Source: an uncultured Aeromicrobium sp. (GTDB lineage: Bacteria; Actinomycetota; Actinomycetes; Propionibacteriales; Nocardioidaceae). From it: DNA of 10,394 nt. Every line of letters starts with the position of its first letter. The stretch's first letter is position 1. The DNA is taken from the NCBI RefSeq assembly GCF_946221465.1, contig NZ_CAMJVP010000105.1, positions 1 to 10,394 of the forward strand, in the 5' to 3' direction. Made by a program: the position numbers and the translations under genes. Shown piece after piece: positions 5,673 through 10,394 of this stretch. The notes under the pieces were generated by a model that had not been told where the DNA came from, did not search any database, and was given only the letters and a program-made list of their open reading frames with translations.

Positions 5673-5947
5673 CGCGCGGCGAATCCGGTGGCGCCGGTCG
5701 GCTCCGCCACCTCGACCTCGACCGCCTCGACCTTCGCACGAGGCGGGCCGTGGTGACACCAGTCGACCAGCTGCCGCACCGCGGCGGCCGGTCCTTCGAA
5801 CACCGCCTCGACGCTGCCGTCAGAACGGTTGCGGACCCAGCCGGCAACGCCGGCTCGGCGTGCCTCCTGTTCGCAAGATGCACGGAAGAACACGCCCTGC
5901 ACGAGGCCGCGGACAATGACATGGCGAGCGATCACACCGTCGGTCAT
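5669..5947 (-). CDS. acyP: Acylphosphatase
   Basis: Small cytoplasmic enzyme that hydrolyses the carboxyl-phosphate bond of acylphosphates. The 92 residues match the usual size. The active-site loop VRGLVQGVFFRASC holds the catalytic arginine (R22), and GWVRNRSDGSVEAVFEG supplies the catalytic asparagine (N40). Both are present, so it should be active. The start is the ATG read on the minus strand at 5947; TGTGAT at 5954-5959, 6 bases ahead of it, is a weak match to the leaderless -10 pattern used elsewhere here. The gene diverges from the PHP gene with 56 bases between their starts and ends in a CTAG shared with the convergent GrpB-family gene. Confidence 0.92.
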   Translation of the reverse strand: MTDGVIARHVIVRGLVQGVFFRASCEQEARRAGVAGWVRNRSDGSVEAVFEGPAAAVRQLVDWCHHGPPRAKVEAVEVEVAEPTGATGFAAR

Positions 5948-6003
5948 GACTCCATCACAGCACCAGGAGGCACATCAGGCCCGCTGATGGCACGATGCGG
6001 GGC
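5948..6003. promoter_or_regulatory. Divergent promoter region between acyP and the PHP gene
   Basis: These 56 bases must hold both promoters if the genes have their own. Minus-strand TGTGAT (5954-5959) is 6 bases from the acyP ATG. Plus-strand CACGAT (5991-5996) is 7 bases from the PHP ATG at 6004. Each differs by one base from TANNNT, so the assignment rests mainly on spacing shared with stronger examples in the window. Confidence 0.35.
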
Positions 6004-7020
6004 ATGGATCCCGTCGATGCCCTGCGAGAGATCAGCTTCTGGCTCGAGCGGGAGCGGGCCGCCTCGTACCGGGTGGCGGCCTTCCGGCGCGCCGCAGCGG
6101 TGCTAGCGGCGCTGGGTTCCGATGAGGTCGCGCGACGGGCGGCGCGTGGCGAGCTGGCGAGGATGAAGGGTATCGGCCCCAGGTCGCTGGCCGTCGTCGA
6201 GGAGGCACTTGCCGGTGAGGTCCCGCGCTACCTGGCCGACCTTCGGTCCCGCAACGACGGCCCACTAGCGCAGGGCGGTCGAGAACTCGCCGCGCAGCTG
6301 CGCGGCGACCTGCACACCCATTCGGACTGGTCTGATGGTGGTTCGTCGATCGAGGACATGGTGTGTGCCGCGCGCTGGCGTGAACGCGAGTACATCGCGC
6401 TCACCGATCACTCGCCGCGCCTGACGGTGGCCAACGGGCTGAGCGCCGACCGCCTCCGCGCTCAGCTCGAGGTGGTGGCTGCCGTCAACGCCGAGTCCGA
6501 TGACCTGGTGCTGTTCAGCGGGATTGAGGTCGACATTCTCGATGACGGTCGTCTGGACCAGGAGGAGGAGTTGCTCGAACGTCTCGACGTCGTGGTGGTG
6601 AGCGTCCATTCGTCGTTGCGCATGGATCGCGGTCTCATGACGCGCCGCATGATCCGTGCCGTCGAACACCCGCGGACGACGGTCCTCGGCCACTGCACGG
6701 GGCGCCTCGTGGAAGGCAGCCGAGGCAGGCGACCGGAGTCGCAGTTCGACGCCACCGCAGTGTTCGAGGCCTGCGCCGCCCATGGCGTGGCCGTCGAGAT
6801 CAATTCGCGGCCGGAGCGACAGGACCCGCCCGAACGTCTCATCGACGTCGCACTGAACGCCGGCTGTCTCTTCGCGATCGACACCGATGCCCACGCCCCC
6901 GGGCAACTCGACTTCCTCGACTACGGGGCCGAGCGCGCGGCGGCGGCCGGGATCCCGCCGGAGCGGATCGTCACCACGTGGCCCGTCGACCGTCTCCGCG
7001 CCTGGGCTCGGACCGGTTGA
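6004..7020 (+). CDS. PHP-domain phosphoesterase with PolX-like helix-hairpin-helix N-terminus
   Basis: Predicted metal-dependent phosphoesterase of 338 residues. Residues 1-90 resemble the N-terminal 8-kDa/helix-hairpin-helix part of family X DNA polymerases (ISFWLERERAASYRVAAFRRAA; KGIGPRSLAVVEEAL with the hairpin at G56-G58), which binds DNA ends. From about 100 a complete PHP domain follows with the metal ligands H104, H106, D135/H136, E175, H202, H230, D295 and H297. The polymerase palm that separates these two parts in bacterial PolX is absent. In PolX the PHP domain is a 3'-5' exonuclease and AP-endonuclease, so a DNA-repair nuclease is the leading idea; a histidinol-phosphatase-like role is the alternative. 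ATG 6004 is preferred to an in-frame ATG at 5995 because of spacing to a possible -10 and the family N-terminus. Confidence 0.85.
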   Translation: MDPVDALREISFWLERERAASYRVAAFRRAAAVLAALGSDEVARRAARGELARMKGIGPRSLAVVEEALAGEVPRYLADLRSRNDGPLAQGGRELAAQLRGDLHTHSDWSDGGSSIEDMVCAARWREREYIALTDHSPRLTVANGLSADRLRAQLEVVAAVNAESDDLVLFSGIEVDILDDGRLDQEEELLERLDVVVVSVHSSLRMDRGLMTRRMIRAVEHPRTTVLGHCTGRLVEGSRGRRPESQFDATAVFEACAAHGVAVEINSRPERQDPPERLIDVALNAGCLFAIDTDAHAPGQLDFLDYGAERAAAAGIPPERIVTTWPVDRLRAWARTG

Positions 7021-7035
7021 GGAAGAATCGACACT

Positions 7036-7048
7036 CCTCGCGGCGAGG
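7036..7048. terminator. Hairpin between convergent PHP and flavodoxin genes
   Basis: CCTCG-CGG-CGAGG forms a 5-bp stem with a 3-base loop, 15 bases after the PHP stop, and works on both strands. No T-run follows. A second, imperfect stem (7063-7071 with 7076-7084, one mismatch and one U-G pair in plus-strand RNA) overlaps the flavodoxin gene's stop codon. Together they are plausible terminators for both convergent genes in the 60-base gap. Confidence 0.45.
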
Positions 7049-7080
7049 GATCTGCCCTGAGCCTGATCAGCGGCCGCCGG

Positions 7081-7533
7081 TCAGGAGAGCAACACAGCGC
7101 CGAGGGTGCCGCCAAGTTCGTACGCGCGCTCAAGGTGCTGCTCGGTGACCGCACCGGTGAACACGAGAGGTTCGGCGGCCAGCCGCCATTGCAGCCCGGT
7201 CGTGATCGACTCCATCGCCCGTTCGGCCCCAGTGGTGTCGTAGCCGCCGTGAATCCAGTACGAGAACGGGCGCTGCGCCGTCGGCTCGCGGACGGCATCG
7301 TAGACGGTGTCGAAGAAGTGTTTCAGCGCACCGCTGATGTATCCGAAGTTGGCGGTCGTGCCGAGCAGGTAGCCGTCGGCCTCGAGGACATCGTCGACGG
7401 TGGCCGTCAAGGCAGGACGTTCGACGACGTCCACGCCGTCGAGCGCGTCATCGTGCGCGCCGGCGAGCACGGCGTTGGCGAGCCGCGCGACGTTCTCCGT
7501 GGGAGAGTGGTGAACGACCAGCAGGCGGGGCAT
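7081..7533 (-). CDS. Flavodoxin-like / NAD(P)H-dependent FMN reductase family protein
   Basis: Predicted small soluble flavoprotein of 150 residues with a flavodoxin fold. The first strand and phosphate-binding loop are RLLVVHHSPTENVARLANAVLAGA, at the place where the family holds the FMN phosphate. GTTANFGYISGALKHFFDTVYD matches the second FMN-contact loop of the WrbA/FMN-reductase type. SYWIHGGYDTTGAERAMESI is the third loop region. It could be an electron carrier or a quinone or FMN reductase; the partner is not known. The start is ATG 7533 on the minus strand, since the protein then begins at the first strand and TACCTT lies 6 bases upstream; a longer frame from 7578 would swallow that promoter. 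It diverges from the MoxR gene with 64 bases between starts. Confidence 0.82.
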   Translation of the reverse strand: MPRLLVVHHSPTENVARLANAVLAGAHDDALDGVDVVERPALTATVDDVLEADGYLLGTTANFGYISGALKHFFDTVYDAVREPTAQRPFSYWIHGGYDTTGAERAMESITTGLQWRLAAEPLVFTGAVTEQHLERAYELGGTLGAVLLS

Positions 7534-7539
7534 GGCCCG

Positions 7540-7545
7540 AAGGTA
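7540..7545 (-). promoter_or_regulatory. -10 element of a leaderless promoter for the flavodoxin gene
   Basis: Read on the minus strand, TACCTT matches TANNNT and ends 6 bases before the ATG at 7533. No Shine-Dalgarno is present. It lies 40 bases from the opposing MoxR -10. Confidence 0.55.
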
Positions 7546-7585
7546 ATCACATTGCTCGTAGGTGTGCACGTCGACCATGGGTGCC

Positions 7586-7591
7586 TAGGAT
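7586..7591 (+). promoter_or_regulatory. -10 element of a leaderless promoter for the MoxR operon
   Basis: TAGGAT matches TANNNT and ends 6 bases before ATG 7598. No Shine-Dalgarno precedes the ATG. It would drive the three overlapping genes from MoxR to the transglutaminase-like gene. Confidence 0.6.
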
Positions 7592-7597
7592 CGTTGC

Positions 7598-8524
7598 ATG
7601 GATCTCGCCGCGGCCGCCCGCGCCCTCCACGAGAATGTGAGTCGGGTCATCGACGGCAAGCCGGACGTCATCGACACGGCGATCGTCGTGCTGCTGGCCG
7701 AGGGGCATCTGCTCATCGAGGATGTGCCGGGAGTGGGCAAGACCGCGCTTGCCCGGGCGCTCGCACGATCCGTCGACGGAAGTGTCAACCGCGTCCAGTT
7801 CACGCCCGACCTCCTACCCTCGGACATCACCGGAGTTTCCGTGTTCGACCAGGCCACGGCCCGTTTCGAGTTCCGTCCCGGGGCCGTCTTCGCGCACGTC
7901 GTCATCGGCGATGAGATCAATCGGGCCTCGCCCAAGACGCAGTCGGCCCTGCTTGAGGCCATGAGCGAGCATCAGGTGTCGGTCGACGGCACGACCTATC
8001 AGCTCAGCAGACCGTTCATGGTCGTCGCGACTCAGAACCCGCTTGAGATGGAGGGCACGTACGCGCTGCCCGAGGCGCAGCGTGACCGATTCATGGCGCG
8101 CATCTCCATGGGATACCCTGACGCCGCCGCCGAACTCGACATGATCCACGGGCACGACCGCACCGAGCCGATCGACTCGCTCGAACCGGTGGTCTCGCTG
8201 GAGGACTTCGTCGCGATGATCACCGAGGCGCGCGCGGTACACGTCTCCGACGCGGTCGGCCGTTACGTCGTCGACATTGTGACCGCGACACGTCACGACG
8301 ACCGGCTGGTGCTCGGGGCGAGCCCGCGCGCCACGCTGCAACTGGTGCGGGCGGCCAAGGCTTATGCCGCCGTCCGTGGCCGCGAGTTCGTCGTGCCTGA
8401 CGACATCGCTGCGCTCGCGGTGCCGGTGTTGGCCCACCGACTCATCGTCCAGCGCGGCGAGACGGACGCCGAGCACATCGTGCGAACGATCCTCGACCGC
8501 ACGCCGGTGCCGACAGGCCCGTGA
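7598..8524 (+). CDS. MoxR family AAA+ ATPase
   Basis: AAA+ chaperone-like ATPase of 308 residues, normal for the MoxR family. Walker A is EDVPGVGKTALA (residues 41-52, lysine 48). The MoxR-specific VQFTPDLLPSDITGVSVFD follows, then Walker B VVIGDEINRA with D105 and E106, MSEHQVSVDGTTY, sensor 1 VVATQNPLEMEGTYALPEAQRDRF and sensor 2 GASPRATLQLVRAAKAYA. MoxR proteins are usually encoded with DUF58 or von Willebrand A-domain proteins and are thought to remodel or mature protein complexes, with the partner acting as adaptor. Here DUF58 follows with a GTGA overlap. Start ATG 7598 is supported by the -10 hexamer. The client of this particular cluster is unknown. Confidence 0.95.
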   Translation: MDLAAAARALHENVSRVIDGKPDVIDTAIVVLLAEGHLLIEDVPGVGKTALARALARSVDGSVNRVQFTPDLLPSDITGVSVFDQATARFEFRPGAVFAHVVIGDEINRASPKTQSALLEAMSEHQVSVDGTTYQLSRPFMVVATQNPLEMEGTYALPEAQRDRFMARISMGYPDAAAELDMIHGHDRTEPIDSLEPVVSLEDFVAMITEARAVHVSDAVGRYVVDIVTATRHDDRLVLGASPRATLQLVRAAKAYAAVRGREFVVPDDIAALAVPVLAHRLIVQRGETDAEHIVRTILDRTPVPTGP

Positions 8525-9675
8525 CGATGATCCGGTCTCGCTGGCCCAGGCCGACGCGGCGCGGCGTCGTCTTCCTCATCGTGGCCGTGCTCGCTGTCGT
8601 CCTCGCCCACGCGGCCTCGGTGCCGGTCTTGGTGCATATCGGCGGTCTCCTCGCGGTCATCGTCGTGGTGTCGATGCTCGCGGTCGCCTGCGGGCGTCCT
8701 GCGTGGAGCGCCCAGCACGACGTGGAACCGCGCGTGGCCGATCCAGATGAGCCCATCCTGGTCCGCGTGCAGTTGGCCCATCGCGGGACAAGCGCCCTCG
8801 ACGCCGTGGAATGGCGCGAGGACGCTTCCGGAGGCGGACACGGCGGACTCCTGCTCGATGAGGGGCGCGGCCGTGGGCCGAGCGCTCACTATGAGCTGCG
8901 GCTGTCTCAGCGGGGCCGCCACCGGATCGGCCCTACGAGTGTGCGGGTCAGTGACCCGTTCGGCCTCACCAGTCGATGGGTCGAGCTCCCGGGCGAGTCC
9001 TCGGTTGTGGTTCTTCCACGACGGGTGCCGCTCTCACCGGACAGCGCGCTGATGGACGTTCTGGGCGGGCGCGACGAGCTCGTCGCGCCCGCGGCAGTCG
9101 CTCGCGGTCATGCTGAGCCCGACGTGCTCGCCCGGCCCTACCGTCTGGGCGACCCGGTCAAACGGCTTCACTGGAAGGCGACGGCGCACCGCGGTTCGCT
9201 CATGGTCCGCCAAGAGGAACATCAGTCTCGACGTCGTGTCGTGCTGGTCGTGGAGCTCCGCGGTTCTGATGAGCGAGAACTCGATTGGCGAACCGGCGCC
9301 GCAGCCTCGGTGCTCGAACGTTTGCATCGCGATGGTGCCGACGTTCAGGTGGTCGTGGGAGAGCATGTGGTCGACGTCGCGTCGCACGGGTCCTTGTCGG
9401 AGGCGCTCGTCGCCCTGGCCCTGGCGGCACCGAGCTCCAGGCTCGCCCTCTGGGGGGAGCGAGCGGCGCATCGTCTCGTGTTCGCTGGCCGCGTCGACAT
9501 CGACCTCGCTCGCGCCTGGCTCGCTGAGCTCGATCGGGTGGTGACGGTCTTCGCCCACGCCTCGAGCGACGAGCATGCGCTGGCGCTGTTGCGTCGTGAA
9601 GGCTGGACCTGTCTGACGTATCGGGATCGCGACGACGTGGCACAGCTGTGGCAGGAGCCCGAGGTGTGGTCGTGA
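8521..9675 (+). CDS. DUF58 domain-containing membrane protein
   Basis: Membrane-anchored protein of 384 residues with the DUF58 domain, a von Willebrand A-like module that habitually accompanies MoxR. A basic N-terminus (RSRWPRPTRRG) is followed by two hydrophobic segments near 16-36 and 38-57. GRHRIGPTSVRVSDPFGLTSR (about 137-157) is the conserved approach, and RPYRLGDPVKRLHWKATAHRGSLMVRQEE (from about 205, with D211, H217, W218, K219) is the DUF58 core. The likely role is partner or client adaptor of the MoxR ATPase at the membrane (known association; mechanism not established). It starts with GTG in a GTGA overlap with the MoxR stop; an ATG two codons later is possible. The stop likewise overlaps the next GTG. 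Confidence 0.92.
   Translation: MTMIRSRWPRPTRRGVVFLIVAVLAVVLAHAASVPVLVHIGGLLAVIVVVSMLAVACGRPAWSAQHDVEPRVADPDEPILVRVQLAHRGTSALDAVEWREDASGGGHGGLLLDEGRGRGPSAHYELRLSQRGRHRIGPTSVRVSDPFGLTSRWVELPGESSVVVLPRRVPLSPDSALMDVLGGRDELVAPAAVARGHAEPDVLARPYRLGDPVKRLHWKATAHRGSLMVRQEEHQSRRRVVLVVELRGSDERELDWRTGAAASVLERLHRDGADVQVVVGEHVVDVASHGSLSEALVALALAAPSSRLALWGERAAHRLVFAGRVDIDLARAWLAELDRVVTVFAHASSDEHALALLRREGWTCLTYRDRDDVAQLWQEPEVWS
9661..9666 (+). promoter_or_regulatory. Shine-Dalgarno-like site of the transglutaminase-like gene
   Basis: GAGGTG lies 5 bases before the GTG at 9672, within the DUF58 coding end. It supports that GTG as the start, together with the four-base overlap. Confidence 0.45.
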
Positions 9676-10394
9676 CCGGGAGATCCGGGGTCGCCGCCCC
9701 CGTGGCGGGACTCGTCGGACTGCTCGGCGTCCTGTGGGGTTTCGGCAACGTGCTGCAGGGGGACATGTGGTGGTGGCCCGTCGCCCTCGTCATGGTCGGC
9801 GTACAGGCGGCGCTTCTGCTCATGCGGCGCTACTGGGCCTGGTTAGCCCCGTTCGCCGGAGCCGGGGTGCTCGCGCTGCTCGTGGTGTGGGTGTTCGTGC
9901 CCGGCAGCACGCTGGCCGGCATTCCCACGACCGCCACGCTGGACGCCTTGCGGCAGCAGTTGAGCCTCGCCGTCGCGGCGGAGGAACAGGCCCCGCTGAT
10001 CCCGCCGCAGCCTCTGCTGAGCGGTATGGCGCTGGGTTTCGGGCTGCTGGTCATCGTGGTCGACGCGCTCACGCGCTCACGGCGGCTCGCTCTGTGGGGG
10101 ATCGGGGCGATCTATGCCTCCGGGCTCGCGGTCGCCTCGCTGGTCGTGGGAGCGAATCCACCGCTCATGGCCTTCGTCGTCACGGCCGCGGGCTGGCTCG
10201 CGCTCGTCGCCCTCTCCTCGGCCGTGCCGTCACCGTCGCGAACGGTACTCGCCGTCGTGATGGCGGCAGCGGCACTGGTGGCCGGTGTGTTCGCTCCGTC
10301 CGTGGTGGCCGCCGACCTCGCTCCCGCGGCATCGACCTGGGGGCGGGCGCCCGTCGACGTCTTCGGGCGCGGCATCAATCCGATGGTGCGGCTC
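9672..10394 (+). CDS. Transglutaminase-like membrane protein, TgpA type, N-terminal part
   Basis: The frame opens with GTG overlapping the DUF58 stop (GTGA, 9672-9675) and is still open at the window end, giving 241 residues. The translation is very hydrophobic, with about six or seven likely membrane segments near residues 9-28, 34-51, 56-76, 116-131, 138-158, 163-182 and 188-208, a WWW cluster at 33-35 and short arginine-rich turns. After the last segment it reads GRAPVDVFGRGINPMVRL, matching the stretch after the membrane bundle in TgpA/DUF3488 proteins, where a transglutaminase domain follows. The transglutaminase domain itself is outside the window, so that part is inference from gene order (MoxR–DUF58–transglutaminase is a recurrent trio) and from the N-terminal pattern. 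Confidence 0.8.
   Translation, partial: MTGRSGVAAPVAGLVGLLGVLWGFGNVLQGDMWWWPVALVMVGVQAALLLMRRYWAWLAPFAGAGVLALLVVWVFVPGSTLAGIPTTATLDALRQQLSLAVAAEEQAPLIPPQPLLSGMALGFGLLVIVVDALTRSRRLALWGIGAIYASGLAVASLVVGANPPLMAFVVTAAGWLALVALSSAVPSPSRTVLAVVMAAAALVAGVFAPSVVAADLAPAASTWGRAPVDVFGRGINPMVRL

Noticed and set aside
5673..5994. Plus-strand frames across the acylphosphatase region
   Set aside because: The minus-strand acylphosphatase, with both catalytic residues, explains this interval; the plus-strand frames have low-complexity translations.
5995..6003. Alternative ATG for the PHP protein three codons upstream
   Set aside because: It would start inside the -10-like hexamer and adds residues with no family support; 6004 fits the spacing seen for other genes.
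7534..7578. Longer flavodoxin frame starting at 7578 on the minus strand
   Set aside because: It adds 15 residues before the first strand of the fold and covers the TACCTT promoter element.
1..10394. Search for mobile elements, CRISPR, tRNA or rRNA genes, toxin-antitoxin or defence modules
   Set aside because: No transposase, integrase, spaced direct repeats or structural RNA was seen by eye, and every substantial interval is covered by a recognised gene.

Overview
The window is a compact, GC-rich stretch (about two thirds G+C by eye) of a chromosome that looks like a high-GC actinomycete. The strongest clue is the conserved block dnaJ – HIT – phoH – ybeY – CorC/HlyC – small deaminase-like protein – era, which is characteristic of Actinobacteria. 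The genus cannot be fixed from the sequence. A propionibacterial/nocardioid type is a guess.

Region 1 (1-5040, all plus strand) is the housekeeping block: the 3' end of dnaJ (chaperone), a HIT-family nucleotide hydrolase, PhoH ATPase, YbeY rRNA endoribonuclease, a CNNM/CorC membrane protein with CBS domains, a catalytically dead-looking cytidine-deaminase-fold protein, and the Era GTPase. PhoH, YbeY and Era all point to ribosome and rRNA maturation. Two landmarks that I would expect in this neighbourhood from other actinobacteria are absent: rsmE between dnaJ and the HIT gene, and recO just after era.

Region 2 (5041-7080) is a mixed block: a GrpB/UPF0157 nucleotidyltransferase-fold protein (+), acylphosphatase (-, sharing its stop tetranucleotide with grpB), and a PHP-domain phosphoesterase with a helix-hairpin-helix N-terminus that resembles PolX without its polymerase core (+). 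Region 3 (7081-10394) has a small flavodoxin-type protein (-), and diverging from it the MoxR AAA+ ATPase – DUF58 – transglutaminase-like membrane protein cluster (+). The last gene runs off the window end.

The regulatory architecture is unusually readable. Six of the eight genes that could head a transcript have a TANNNT hexamer 6-8 bases before the start codon and no Shine-Dalgarno sequence, which implies leaderless mRNAs. The other two have weaker matches at the same distance. Genes inside operons instead use overlaps (GTGA three times, TGATG once with a good GGAGG site), and ybeY is preceded by a possible 11-codon coupling minicistron. Other notable elements are a perfect 11-bp inverted repeat in the dnaJ–HIT gap, a strong hairpin built over the CorC gene's stop codon, and a hairpin between the convergent PHP and flavodoxin genes. 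I found no RNA genes, insertion sequences, CRISPR arrays or phage genes, and no intergenic stretch over 300 bases. I did not find a clearly new multi-gene system. The best leads are the dead deaminase, the polymerase-less PolX-like protein, the inverted repeat and the minicistron.
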